Shown here: positions 52,614 to 61,564 of the stretch, in pieces | Layout: each line of letters begins with the position of its first letter | How positions within the stretch are numbered: position 1 is the first letter of the stretch | NCBI GenBank assembly: GCA_004138175.2 | Contig: RYFE02000005.1 | Location: 124,001-188,000, forward strand | DNA length: 64,000 bases | Origin: Chloroflexales bacterium ZM16-3 | GTDB taxonomy: Bacteria; Chloroflexota; Chloroflexia; Chloroflexales; Chloroflexaceae | Direction of reading: 5' to 3' | Position numbers and translations under genes: made by a program | Notes under the pieces: model-generated | Told to the model about the DNA's origin: nothing | Databases searched by the model: none | What the model saw: only the letters and a program-made list of their open reading frames with translations

Positions 52614-53579
52614 ATGAACGAACTCTCCCTGGATATGATCCGCGCCGCCGCGCAGCGGATCGCGCCGTATGTGCTGCGCACGCCGCTGCTGCCCAGCCGC
52701 GCCCTCAGCGAGCTGCTGGGCACACGCGTCTCGCTCAAGTACGAGTTCCTCCAGGAGACGGCATCGTTCAAGCCGCGCGGGGCCTTCAACAAGATCCTCG
52801 GGCTGAGCGATGCTGCGCGCGCCCGTGGCCTGCTGGCCGTCAGCGGGGGCAACCACGGCAAGGGGGTGGCCTTCGCCGCCCGCCAGCTCGGCCTGAGCGC
52901 GCGGATCATGATGTTCGAGAGCACCGCGCCCTCCGCCGTGGCCGCCGCCCGCGCCTACGGCGCGCAGGTGGATCTGCTGCCGAGCCCAGCCGCCGCCTTC
53001 GCGCGGGCCAGCGAGCTGGAGGCCGAGGGCTACAGCTTCATCCACCCCTTCGCCGACCCCGAGGTGGTGGTGGGCCAGGGCACCCTCGGCCTGGAGATCC
53101 TCGCCGACGCGCCCGACCTCACCGATCTGGTCGCCAGCATCGGCGGCGGCGGCATGATCGGCGGCGTGGCCATGGCGATCAAGGAGCAGCGCCCCCAGGC
53201 CCGGATCTGGGGCGTCGAGACGGTCGGCGCCGACGCGATGAGCCAGGCCCTCGCCGCAGGCACAATCATCCAGCTCCCGGCGATCACCTCGATCGCCACC
53301 ACCCTGGGCGCGCCCTCGGTCAGCGCGCTCACCCTCGGCCTAGCCCAGCGCTACCTAGCGGACGTGCTGGTGCGGCCCGACGCCGAGGCCGTCTCCGACC
53401 TGATCTGGCTGCTCGACAACGCCAAGGTGCTCGTCGAGCCGGCCGCCGCCGTCACCCTCAGCGCCGCCCGCCAGCTGCGCGAGCGCCTCACCCCCGGCGG
53501 CCACCTGGTGATCATCCTCTGCGGTGCCAGCATCAGCATGGCCGAGCTGACTGGCTTCCGTGAGCTATTTGGGGTATAA
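52614..53579 (+). CDS. Threonine dehydratase-like PLP enzyme, second copy
   Basis: This 321-residue fold-type II PLP enzyme has the PLP lysine in 'ETASFKPRGAFNKI', 'VSGGNHGKGVAFAA' as the substrate loop and 'IGGGGMIGGVAMA' as phosphate loop. It is the same length as the gene at 37796 but clearly diverged; like it, it lacks a regulatory domain. The activity is threonine/serine deaminase or a related lyase or racemase. ATG 52614 follows AAAGGG. Confidence 0.85.
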   Translation: MNELSLDMIRAAAQRIAPYVLRTPLLPSRALSELLGTRVSLKYEFLQETASFKPRGAFNKILGLSDAARARGLLAVSGGNHGKGVAFAARQLGLSARIMMFESTAPSAVAAARAYGAQVDLLPSPAAAFARASELEAEGYSFIHPFADPEVVVGQGTLGLEILADAPDLTDLVASIGGGGMIGGVAMAIKEQRPQARIWGVETVGADAMSQALAAGTIIQLPAITSIATTLGAPSVSALTLGLAQRYLADVLVRPDAEAVSDLIWLLDNAKVLVEPAAAVTLSAARQLRERLTPGGHLVIILCGASISMAELTGFRELFGV

Positions 53580-53603
53580 CCTACCTCAGGCAAAGGAGTC
53601 CAC

Positions 53604-53861
53604 ATGACTCTCTCAGAAGCTCTTGCCTCCGCGCGCTACATCGTTGATGCCGATGGGCGCAAAACAGAAGTGGTCATCCCCGTAGAAACATGGCAGCATG
53701 TGCTCACCACCTACGAGCGGCTGATTACGCTGCTCGAAGATCGCGAGGATCGCGAGATCCTGAGCGGCTGGCTTGCCAACCGCACCGCTGGGCGCGAGAC
53801 ATTGATCTCGCTCGATGATCTGGAGCGAGAGCTGATCTCCGATGGCCTCCTACCAGGTTAG
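53604..53861 (+). CDS. Antitoxin of a RelE-type toxin-antitoxin pair
   Basis: This 85-residue acidic, mostly helical protein starts with a short strand ('SARYIVDADGRKTEVVIPVE') and continues as a helix ('YERLITLLEDREDREILSGW'). This pattern fits Phd/YefM-like or similar short antitoxins. Its gene overlaps the toxin gene by 20 bp, typical of type II systems. An AAGGAG lies before the ATG. The family assignment depends on the neighbour. Confidence 0.75.
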   Translation: MTLSEALASARYIVDADGRKTEVVIPVETWQHVLTTYERLITLLEDREDREILSGWLANRTAGRETLISLDDLERELISDGLLPG

Positions 53862-54165
53862 CGTCACCGCTGCTGTCCGCGCCGAAGTGCGCTCGCTGCC
53901 CGGCAACTTCCGCCAGCGCATGATTCGGCTGTTCCGCGATCTGGAGCAGCAGCCACGGCCACACACGAGTAAGGCGGTGGACATATCGGCACTAACGGGC
54001 TTAGAGCTTCCGGGCATCGACGCTCGCCGGATCAGGGTGGAAGGCTGGCGCATCATCTACGCTATTAGCGATGAAGATGAGCGTATCACTGTCCTGGCTA
54101 TTCGCCGACGCCCACCATATCAGTACGAGGATCTACAACAGCTTCTCGAAGAGCTTAGCGGATAA
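53842..54165 (+). CDS. RelE/ParE-superfamily toxin
   Basis: This 107-residue protein has the RelE fold pattern: 'YQVSVTAAVRAEVRSLPGNF', a basic helix 'RQRMIRLFRDLEQQP', then 'RIRVEGWRIIYAISDEDERI' and 'VLAIRRRPPYQY'. RelE toxins cut mRNA on the ribosome; ParE relatives poison gyrase. Which activity applies here is not decidable. It sits downstream of the overlapping antitoxin and 6 bp before the carboxylase gene. Confidence 0.82.
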   Translation: MASYQVSVTAAVRAEVRSLPGNFRQRMIRLFRDLEQQPRPHTSKAVDISALTGLELPGIDARRIRVEGWRIIYAISDEDERITVLAIRRRPPYQYEDLQQLLEELSG

Positions 54166-54171
54166 GTAAAG

Positions 54172-55779
54172 ATGTCCCTCATTCACTCCCACATCAACAC
54201 CCACGGCGAGGAGTTTCTCGCCAACGCCGCCCACCACCGTGCCCTCGCCGACGAGCTGCGCGCCCTGCGCGAGCGGGCCGCCCTCGGCGGCAGCGCCGAG
54301 TCCCGCGCCCGCCACAGCGAGCGCGGCAAGCTGCTGCCCCGCGAGCGCATCGACACCCTGCTCGACGAGGGCAGCGCATTCCTAGAGATCGGCGCCCTGG
54401 CCGCCCACGAGGTCTATCCAGACGAGGTCCCCGGCGCCGGGATGGTCACCGGCATCGGCCGGGTGAGCGGGCGCGAGTGCGTGATCGTCGCCAACGACGC
54501 CACCGTCAAGGGCGGCACCTACTACCCGCTCACCGTGAAGAAGCACCTGCGCGCCCAGGAGATCGCCCTGGAGAACCACCTGCCCTGCATCTACCTGGTG
54601 GACAGCGGCGGGGCCTTCCTGCCCATGCAGGACGAGGTCTTCCCCGACCGCGACCACTTCGGGCGGATCTTCTACAACCAGGCCCAGATGTCGGCGCACG
54701 GCATCCCGCAGATCTCCGCCGTGATGGGCAGCTGCACCGCAGGCGGAGCCTACGTGCCCGCCATGTCCGACGAGGTCGTGATCGTCAAGGGCACCGGCAC
54801 GATCTTCCTCGGCGGCCCGCCCCTGGTCAAGGCCGCCACCGGCGAGGAGGTCAGCGCCGAGGACCTGGGCGGGGCCGATGTCCACACCCGCATCTCCGGC
54901 GTGGCCGACCACTTCGCCGAGGATGACCGCGAGGCGCTGGCGATCGTGCGCGACATCGTGAGCAACCTCGGCCCGCGCCGCGCCGCGCCCTGGGAGCTGC
55001 GCCAGCCCGAGGACCCGCACTACGACCCGCGCGAGATCTACGGGGTGCTCCCGCGCGACGCCCGCAAGTCCTACGATGTGCGCGAGGTGATCGCCCGCAT
55101 CGTCGACGGCAGCCGACTCCACGAGTTCAAGGCCCGCTACGGCACCACCCTGGTCTGCGGCTTCGCCCAGATCATGGGCATGCCGGTGGGCATCCTGGCC
55201 AACAACGGCATCCTCTTCAGCGAGAGCGCGCTCAAGGGCGCGCACTTCATCGAGCTCTGCTGCGCGCGCGGCATCCCGCTGCTCTTTTTGCAGAACATCA
55301 CCGGCTTTATGGTGGGCAGGCAGTACGAGAACGGCGGGATCGCCAAGGACGGGGCCAAGCTGGTGACGGCGGTGAGTTGCGCCAGCGTGCCGAAGTTCAC
55401 GGTGGTTATCGGCGGCTCCTTCGGGGCCGGCAACTACGGCATGTGCGGGCGGGCCTACCAGCCCCGCCAGCTCTGGATGTGGCCGAACGCCCGCATCAGC
55501 GTGATGGGCGGCCCCCAGGCGGCTAACGTCCTGCTCACCGTGCGCCGCGACAACCTGATCGCCAAGGGCAAGGATATGAGCCCCGAGGAGCAGGACGCCT
55601 TTAAGGCGCCCATCCTGGAGAAGTACGAGCGCGAGGGCAGCCCCTACTACTCCACCGGCCGCCTCTGGGACGATGGCGTGATCGACCCGGCCGACACGCG
55701 CATGACCCTGGCCCTCGGCCTCGCCGCCGCCGCCAACGCCCCGGCCGAGAAGACCACCTTCGGGGTGTTCAGAATGTAG
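54172..55779 (+). CDS. Acyl-CoA carboxylase beta (carboxyltransferase) subunit, MccB-like
   Basis: This 535-residue crotonase-fold carboxyltransferase has both halves of the active site: '[20 protein letters not shown]', '[16 protein letters not shown]', '[14 protein letters not shown]' and '[18 protein letters not shown]'. The sequence is closest in pattern to methylcrotonyl-CoA carboxylase beta subunits in leucine degradation, with geranyl- or propionyl-CoA forms as alternatives. No biotin carboxylase subunit gene lies downstream. It starts 6 bp after the toxin gene. Confidence 0.9.
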   Translation: MSLIHSHINTHGEEFLANAAHHRALADELRALRERAALGGSAESRARHSERGKLLPRERIDTLLDEGSAFLEIGALAAHEVYPDEVPGAGMVTGIGRVSGRECVIVANDATVKGGTYYPLTVKKHLRAQEIALENHLPCIYLVDSGGAFLPMQDEVFPDRDHFGRIFYNQAQMSAHGIPQISAVMGSCTAGGAYVPAMSDEVVIVKGTGTIFLGGPPLVKAATGEEVSAEDLGGADVHTRISGVADHFAEDDREALAIVRDIVSNLGPRRAAPWELRQPEDPHYDPREIYGVLPRDARKSYDVREVIARIVDGSRLHEFKARYGTTLVCGFAQIMGMPVGILANNGILFSESALKGAHFIELCCARGIPLLFLQNITGFMVGRQYENGGIAKDGAKLVTAVSCASVPKFTVVIGGSFGAGNYGMCGRAYQPRQLWMWPNARISVMGGPQAANVLLTVRRDNLIAKGKDMSPEEQDAFKAPILEKYEREGSPYYSTGRLWDDGVIDPADTRMTLALGLAAAANAPAEKTTFGVFRM

Positions 55780-55783
55780 GATG

Positions 55784-55850
55784 CTGAATGCTAAATGGTG
55801 AATATTGAATGCCCGGACAATGCCGGGCATTCAATATTCAACATTCAGCA
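55784..55850 (+). terminator. Long hairpin after the carboxylase gene
   Basis: The inner stem 55800-55816 pairs perfectly with 55823-55839 (loop ACAATG). Outer TGCTGAATG and CATTCAGCA extend it. The GAATGTTGAAT-type arms resemble those at 48410-48460. Confidence 0.65.
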
Positions 55851-55971
55851 CGATCAGAGTGTCAAGCGACGCTTATTTCTTTACCCCGCGGGGCCTCACA
55901 GGAGATGCGGAAGAGCCGATTTTTCGTGAGGCCATGCGGTATCCGTGTGATGTGCATGGGAGGTACGCTGC

Positions 55972-56535
55972 ATGGCGAGGTTGATCTACGGGATGTTTAC
56001 GTCGCTGGACGGGTACACCAAGGACGCGCGCGGCGACTTCGGCTGGGGCGCGCACGCGGACGAGGAGCTGCACGCGTACATCAACGTGCTCGCGTCGTCG
56101 GTCGGCACCTACCTTTACGGGCGGAGGATGTACGAGACGATGGTGTACTGGGAGACTGCGGATCCGACCCCCGACCAGCCGCAGGTCGAGCGCGACTGGG
56201 CGCAGCAGTGGCAGGCGGCCGAGAAGACCGTGTACTCCCGCACCCTCGCCGCGCCGCGGAGCGCGCGGACGCGGATCGAGCGGGCGTTCGATCCCGACGC
56301 GATCCGGCGACTCAAGGCCGACGCCGCGCACGACATCACGGTTGACGGCCCTGAGCTCGCCGCGCAGGCGATACGGGCTGGTCTTGTCGATGAGTTCCAG
56401 CTGATCGTCTGCCCCGTGGTCGTCGGCGGCGGAACGCGGTTCTTCCCGGACGGTGTGCGGCTGAACTTGGAGCTGGTCGAGGAGCGCCGCTTCGGTAACG
56501 GCGTGGTCGTCCTGCGCTACACCGTCCGGGGCTGA
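55972..56535 (+). CDS. RibD C-domain/DHFR-like reductase
   Basis: This 187-residue protein belongs to the dihydrofolate-reductase-like family (RibD_C): 'SLDGYTKDARGDFGWG', 'YLYGRRMYETMVYW', 'DITVDGPELAAQAIRAGLVD', 'LIVCPVVVGGGTRFFP'. Such proteins reduce pterin-like or unknown substrates with NADPH; the natural role is unclear. The ATG has no strong RBS except AGGTACGC. It is convergent with a second member of the same family at 56603-57193. Confidence 0.87.
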   Translation: MARLIYGMFTSLDGYTKDARGDFGWGAHADEELHAYINVLASSVGTYLYGRRMYETMVYWETADPTPDQPQVERDWAQQWQAAEKTVYSRTLAAPRSARTRIERAFDPDAIRRLKADAAHDITVDGPELAAQAIRAGLVDEFQLIVCPVVVGGGTRFFPDGVRLNLELVEERRFGNGVVVLRYTVRG

Positions 56536-56604
56536 AGTCTGTAGCACCGTCCCGCCCTCGCGCACCCGCACGCAGCGCCGGTTGGGCACATCGGCGTACC
56601 AGTT
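56536..56604 (-). pseudogene. SMP-30/gluconolactonase C-terminal fragment
   Basis: The minus strand reads 'NWYADVPNRRCVRVREGG' followed by TVLQT, a close match to a conserved stretch near the C-terminus of SMP-30/gluconolactonase-like proteins. It has no start and is squeezed between two convergent reductase genes. Confidence 0.6.
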
Positions 56605-57193
56605 ACGCCGGGCGCTCCGGTGCGTAGCGCATGAGGACGACCCCCGAGGGGATGGGGCGCACATCGAGCAGGCGGAGGTTGGCGCGCTGGCCATCGGCAA
56701 AGATCCGCTTGCCGCTCCCCAGCACCACCGGGTAGACCAGCAGGTGGTAGGCATCGATCAGGTCGTGCTGCGCCAGCGTATGCACCAGCACGCTGCTGCC
56801 GTCGATCAGGATGTGCTTGCCCGGCTGGGCCTTCAGATCGCGCACAGCCGCCACCACGTTGTCGCGGATCAGGGTCGAGTTGCGCCATGCGTCCGCGCTG
56901 GTCAGCGTCGTCGAGACCACGTACTTGGGCATGGCGTTCATCACATCGCCGAAGGGGTCGCCCGGCGCCATCGGCTCAAAGGCCCCGCCATGGATCTGCC
57001 AGGTCTTCCGCCCGAGCAGGAAGGCATCGCACTCGCCCATCGTCGCCGTGAAGTGCGCGCCGATCTCATCGTGCCAGTAGGGCCAGGTCCACCCGCCGTG
57101 GGCGAAGCCCCCGTCACGATCTTCGTCGGCCCCGCCTGGCGCCTGCATCACCCCGTCCAATGACACAAACTCGGACACAATGATCTTCCGCAT
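56603..57193 (-). CDS. RibD C-domain/DHFR-like reductase, second copy
   Basis: This 196-residue protein has 'VSEFVSLDGVMQAPGGADED', 'FLLGRKTWQIHGGAF', 'HILIDGSSVLVHTLAQHDLI' and 'LLVYPVVLGSGKRIFADGQR', the same fold as the gene at 55972 but only distantly similar. It is probably NADPH-dependent; substrate unknown. The start at 57193 follows AGGAGG. The stop touches the SMP-30 fragment. Confidence 0.88.
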   Translation of the reverse strand: MRKIIVSEFVSLDGVMQAPGGADEDRDGGFAHGGWTWPYWHDEIGAHFTATMGECDAFLLGRKTWQIHGGAFEPMAPGDPFGDVMNAMPKYVVSTTLTSADAWRNSTLIRDNVVAAVRDLKAQPGKHILIDGSSVLVHTLAQHDLIDAYHLLVYPVVLGSGKRIFADGQRANLRLLDVRPIPSGVVLMRYAPERPA

Positions 57194-57194
57194 C

Positions 57195-57347
57195 TCAACC
57201 TCCTGTGTGGGGTGGCGATCCCAGCGCCACCGTGCCGCCCCCACGTGCAACTACACTTGCAGCATACGCGATTGCAGGATTCACCGCCATGACCAGCAGG
57301 GCGTAGGAAGGGTCGGAGGTCACACGGGGCTTCGCACGGGTGGGCAT
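57195..57347 (-). CDS. Possible 50-residue protein, leaderless
   Basis: An open frame of 50 codons starts at ATG 57347 and ends 1 bp before the reductase start. A TATACT box (57354-57359 on the plus strand as AGTATA) lies only 6 bases upstream of the ATG, so the transcript would begin at or near it. It contains a hydrophobic stretch ('YALLVMAVNPAIAYAASVV'). I recognise no family; it may instead be leader sequence of the reductase gene. Confidence 0.3.
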   Translation of the reverse strand: MPTRAKPRVTSDPSYALLVMAVNPAIAYAASVVARGGGTVALGSPPHTGG

Positions 57348-57431
57348 GATCTAAGTATAGCACATCTGGGCTATGTACTGACCCCTCCTGGCGATCACCG
57401 ATCTGGTCGCCAACCCATTGCAGCTCTCGGG

Positions 57432-57758
57432 CGGCGCGCTCGCACAAAGACCGCATCCAGCGTGCGGACTCTGCCGCTGTCAGATGTCCTGCTCCAGGCG
57501 ATCCTACGCCACCGTGAGATCCAGAAGCAGGAGCGCGAGGCTTATGGCCCTGACTGGAACCGCCAGGATCTCGTCTTTCCCTCAACCAACGGGCTGCCGA
57601 TCTGGCCGCGCAATGTGAATGTCGCCTTCAAGCGCGTCCTGCGTGCAGCCGGCCTGCCTGAGACGACGCGCTTTCACGGCCTGCGGCATTCTTGTGCTAC
57701 ACTGTCCGTGTCAAAGGCCGAGATTGAACAGCGCTTTTTCTGTATCAGGAAGCCATAG
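57432..57758 (+). pseudogene. Tyrosine recombinase (phage integrase) fragment
   Basis: From about 57432 to 57712 the frame encodes part of an integrase catalytic domain: 'TKTASSVRTLPLSDVLLQAI', 'DLVFPSTNGLPIWPRNVN' and the H-x-x-R box 'TRFHGLRHSCATLS'. The N-terminal domains and the tail with the catalytic Tyr are missing; the frame ends in unrelated residues. It marks a former integration event in this accessory region. Confidence 0.75.
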
Positions 57759-57773
57759 AAGAGGTGTAACCGC

Positions 57774-57839
57774 GTGACCGACACCAAAGTGATCTACTCT
57801 ATCGGGGTCGATCCACGCGTATCCGTACGCACGCGCTAG
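57774..57839 (+). pseudogene. Possible EttA N-terminal remnant
   Basis: GTG 57774 (after GAGGTGTAA) opens 21 codons beginning 'TDTKVIYSIGVDP'. The first ten residues resemble the start of EttA-type ABC-F ATPases (K-V-I-Y-S-M-x-G-V). The match ends abruptly, as at a deletion or insertion junction. The rest of 57840-58073 holds no recognisable gene. Confidence 0.35.
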
Positions 57840-58073
57840 GGCTTCCTGATGCGGTCGAGCTTTCCACAGCTCCCGCCCGCATCCGCCCGTTTCCGCCGGT
57901 TTGGCTACAGTTTGGCTACATGGCTACAGTGCCGCCCAGCGCATTGCAGTGGGCAGGATTGTCATGGATCGCACGCGTTGGATGGCGTGAGGCGCTGCGA
58001 TGGGAATGCTATAATGATTCCAGCATCGCGTACGATACCACACACAGCCTGAGGGTCCCCAAGGAGCTGGCCT

Positions 58074-58340
58074 ATGTCGGCGGATCTTTCGGATTGCTCC
58101 TCAGCTACGACGGCCCTGCTGATCGCGCACTGGCGCGCGGCCCCGGCCTGGCAGAAGCTGAGCTACATCAACGAGCTGAACGAGTCGCTGAAACTGCTGG
58201 CGCTGAGCGACCTCCGCCGGCACCACCCGACCGAGTCGGATGCGCAGCTCCAGCGCCGTCTGGCGACGCGCTGGCTGGGCGCCGATCTGGCCGATCGGGT
58301 GTACGGATCCATCGGCGAGGACAGTGATGCAGCCCACTGA
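58074..58340 (+). CDS. Small conserved-type protein paired with a nucleotidyltransferase
   Basis: This 88-residue helical protein ('WQKLSYINELNESLKLLAL', 'RHHPTESDAQLQRRLATRWL') overlaps the next gene by 14 bp. Small genes of this look occur before nucleotidyltransferase genes in Chloroflexota and cyanobacteria, as far as I recall. It has no HEPN signature (R-x4-6-H is not evident). A role as partner or antitoxin of the nucleotidyltransferase is a guess from the overlap. Confidence 0.65.
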   Translation: MSADLSDCSSATTALLIAHWRAAPAWQKLSYINELNESLKLLALSDLRRHHPTESDAQLQRRLATRWLGADLADRVYGSIGEDSDAAH

Positions 58341-58980
58341 GGTGCTGCTCCTGGTCACCGACGCGCTGGAGTCACTTGGGGTGACGTACTGTGTTGGCGG
58401 CTCGTTTGCCAGTTCGACCTATGGCGAGCCACGAGCCACCCGCGATGTGGACATTCTCGCTGCGTTACCAGCGGCCAAGGCCGGGCTCTTTACTGCCCGG
58501 ATCGCGCCGGAGTTCTTCGTACAGATCAGCGATCTTCGTGATGCCATCGCGCTGGCCCCGACACTCCACGATGATCCCTTGCATCGAGCCTCGTGTAATC
58601 TCGTGCATCGCACCAGCTTCTTCCGGGTCGATCTGTTCATTGCGTCAGGTCGTCCGTATGAGCTCGCGCAATTCGCGCGGCGCGTTCCCCAGACGGTCGC
58701 ACTCAACCCGGAGCGTCGCGCGTACTTTGTGAGCCCGGAAGATATTATCCTGATCAAGCTGGACTGGTATCGTATGGCGCAGGGCGCTCTGGAACGCCAG
58801 TGGATCGATGTGCAGTCGGTGCTCACCACCCAGGGGAGCACCCTCGACACCGCGTACCTACGCCACTGGGCCGCGCAACTGGCGCTCGCCGACCTCCTCG
58901 ACGCCGCCCTGCGCGGGGCGCCGCCGCCACGGCTGACGCCACCGGAAGATGATTCGTCGCAGCTGCGGCTGGATATCTGA
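58327..58980 (+). CDS. Nucleotidyltransferase-fold protein (AbiEii/MNT-like)
   Basis: The 217-residue protein has the minimal nucleotidyltransferase signature 'VGGSFASSTYGEPRATRDVD' (G-S-x-A-S...D-x-D-like) and a helical C-terminus ('VSPEDIILIKLDWYRM'). Such proteins transfer nucleotides to tRNA or protein in several TA and abortive-infection systems, or act as antitoxins. ATG 58327 lies within the end of the upstream gene, so the pair is translationally coupled. Confidence 0.8.
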   Translation: MQPTEVLLLVTDALESLGVTYCVGGSFASSTYGEPRATRDVDILAALPAAKAGLFTARIAPEFFVQISDLRDAIALAPTLHDDPLHRASCNLVHRTSFFRVDLFIASGRPYELAQFARRVPQTVALNPERRAYFVSPEDIILIKLDWYRMAQGALERQWIDVQSVLTTQGSTLDTAYLRHWAAQLALADLLDAALRGAPPPRLTPPEDDSSQLRLDI

Positions 58981-59047
58981 TTGATGACGCTATCTCGGGT
59001 TGTCGCCTGGAGAAACTCGCTGAGGGCGCGCAGCGCAGCGACGGTCA

Positions 59048-59521
59048 TCAGTACCCCAGGTTGAGCTCCTGGCTGAGCGCGGTCAGTTCATCCAGGCTCT
59101 GCTCACGCGCATTGTCCGTCCGCTGCTTGTACACCATCACGTCGCTGAGCAGCACGCGTCGGTGCGTTCCCACCTTGCGGAACGAGATGTCGCCGCGTTC
59201 GATCAGGCGCACGAAGAAGGGGCGCGATACGTTGAGGATGTCGGCGGCCTGCTGCGTGGTGATCTCAGCGTGGGTTGGGATGATCGTGACCGCTTTGCCC
59301 TCGGCCATTTGAACCAGGATGGTCTGAAGAAGCTGGACGGCTTTTGCGGGCAACCGAATAACGACCTCCTGCTCCTGCGGCGTGTCGTTCACCACGCGCA
59401 CGGAGAGAGAGTGGCCGCGCTGGATGCGCCGTGCAAGCAGGCGGCTTGACTCCTTTGCCTGTTCCGTCTCCTGCGCTGAAGGAACAACGTATTCTGTTGG
59501 CGTCTCACGAACAGATCTCAT
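59048..59521 (-). CDS. Excisionase/MerR-type HTH protein, probable orphan antitoxin
   Basis: This 157-residue protein carries an excisionase-type DNA-binding domain ('ITTQQAADILNVSRPFFVRL', 'ISFRKVGTHRRVLLSDVMVY') after a 60-residue N-terminal part. Such proteins are commonly the antitoxin of PIN-domain toxins encoded immediately downstream. Here the downstream frame starts at 59048 with a few residues and then runs antisense into the nucleotidyltransferase gene, so the toxin seems lost. The start at 59521 follows GGAGG. Confidence 0.75.
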   Translation of the reverse strand: MRSVRETPTEYVVPSAQETEQAKESSRLLARRIQRGHSLSVRVVNDTPQEQEVVIRLPAKAVQLLQTILVQMAEGKAVTIIPTHAEITTQQAADILNVSRPFFVRLIERGDISFRKVGTHRRVLLSDVMVYKQRTDNAREQSLDELTALSQELNLGY

Positions 59522-59578
59522 AGTGCGTACCTCCTCGCCTCCATTATACCGGATATTCGAAATAAACGAATTGAGGGG

Positions 59579-61564
59579 GTGCGTGCAGATCGGATCGCCG
59601 ATAATCTTGAGACACCGGAGAACATCGACTACTTTGTCTCGCTGCTCTGTTACGAGGCCCAGCAGGGATCGATCACTCAGGAGACGATCCAGACCTGCAT
59701 CTATGCCGTGCGCGATGATACCCGCAAGATTCAGCAGTGGTACAACGCCCTCGATGCGACGCGCAACCGGCTGCTCGTGCTGGCGCTGAACTTCTTCGAC
59801 GGTATGGTAGATGACCAGTTCTTTGCCGCGCTTGAGAACCTGATTGATCGCGAGTGGTGCCGGCGTGATCCGAGCCTGCGCGGGCTGGATTACTACGACT
59901 TCGATCAGCTGGGGCGATTCTTCGACTATGTCTCCACCACCGAAGGTCGGGCGATCAAGACGACGCTGCGCAATCAGCGTCAGAAGCTCTTGAAAGTAGC
60001 ATGGAAGGGATATCGCCGGCATATTCTGAGCGCGCGCCCGGTCTTCTATGACCTGGTCAAACAATCTGTTGCCCAGCAGGCGAATAATTGGGAGCTGTAT
60101 GGCAGTAGCGATCGCCGTGACCAGCTGCGCAAAGCCATTAGCGAGACGATCAGCGACATCGGGCTTGAGAGCAGCGCTGCGATTGAAGATGTCCTCCTGC
60201 ATATGGCGGTCGACTCCCATGTCGGTATCCAGGCGGTTGCCGCACGAGCAGTGGCCGTTGGCGTGAGTACAACGCCTCGGAAGCGACCATTGCCCTCCTC
60301 ACGCGTTGGATGACGGACAAAGAGATTGAGAAGAGCATTAGCGCTTTTGTGCCCGAGGCCGAGAAAGAGCAGCAGGATGACCCGAAGACGTACCTCAAGG
60401 GCACCGTCGCCCTGGTGATCGGCTTCGCAGCTCAGGCTGATCGGCCAAACAGAATGGATCGCAATCTATACAAATTATTGGAACAATTATCTACTGAAAG
60501 CAATGAATTAGTCCTGATGAATCTGTGTAGACGAAGAAGACCCGCGCCGTAACCGGGGCCAACGATCCGGGCGCCCTAAGCAGGTGGGGCGGAGATCCCT
60601 GCTGGCTTGTGTGGCCCAGATCTATGGCGATCTGCCCTACGACGAGGTTCCCGGCGGCATCACCGTCGCAACTGCGTTTCAATGCTTGAAGGAGATCCTT
60701 GAGCTCGTCGATAACCAACTGGTGCGCGAGCGTGCGCTGCGCTCAGCGATCGGGCTGTCCCGCGATCACTTCGCCCAGATGCAAGCGATTGTGCCGACAG
60801 TTACATCCGAAGAGATGGCGCAGATTGTGGACAAGCTCACCGAGATCTATCTTGACCAGCGCGCAAAGCTTGGGGGTGGCGAACGTCGCTGGTACCATAA
60901 GGGCACTGGCAGATACTATCCGATCTGGCTCTCAAATCAGCCACGCCCGCTTACGGACATCGAGAACGAGATGCTCGAATGGATCCGTAATGATCGAAAT
61001 GTGGTCGCACAGCAGATCGGCGTACGCGCACTAGCCGCCTTCGTTCGCGAGTTCGACCTGGCTGAAGCGCGCCATGTAACGTCGCTGCGGCGCGCACAAC
61101 AATCCCGGCAACGTATAGAACTACCGGAAGTCCTGGAATGGAGACGGTCCAGGGTTGGGCTATACTCACGCTCGCTGTATCACTGGTACATCATTCCGTG
61201 GCTTGTTGCGCCATTATCGCGCCGCTACCGCTCGATTATCCGGGGTGTCCTGCCAGAGGTGCTGCTCCAATACCATACCAGTTACGATATTGTTCAGTTC
61301 CTGCTGGAAGACTGGCAGTTGCTCATCGACAAGGAGTTCCCGATCATCTCCCGCCACCTGGAGCGGGCCATCTTCTGGGATAGCTACCTGGGGCGATGGC
61401 TCCTGGGCGGCTCCTTACTCCCGCCAGGGTATATAGTTACACACTTTATCTCGATGTCTTCGCCAGTAGTTTCGGGGTATCTCACCTGGCTGCTCTTGGT
61501 GCTGGTCGTTGTATGGCTGGGTGGGGATCTATTCCTCTGGTGGAAGTATGCTCGACGACGATAA
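59579..61564 (+). pseudogene. Large helical-repeat membrane protein gene, frameshifted twice
   Basis: The reading moves from frame 2 (59579 to about 60258) to frame 1 (about 60258 to 60525, 'EYNASEATIALLTRWMTDKE') and back to frame 2 (60525-61564, 'VDEEDPRRNRGQRSGRPKQV'). Joined, it would give about 660 residues: helical repeats, a basic middle and one C-terminal transmembrane helix ('YLTWLLLVLVVVWLGGDLFL'). The 5' end has no convincing start (GTG 59579 without spaced RBS), so the N-terminal part may also be lost. I do not recognise the family. Its end overlaps the CHAT gene by 17 bp, so it belonged to that operon. Confidence 0.7.

Noticed and set aside
58005-58020. TATAAT at about 58011 as promoter for the nucleotidyltransferase pair
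   Set aside because: The -10 is perfect but no acceptable -35 lies 16-18 bp upstream, so I did not list it as a feature.
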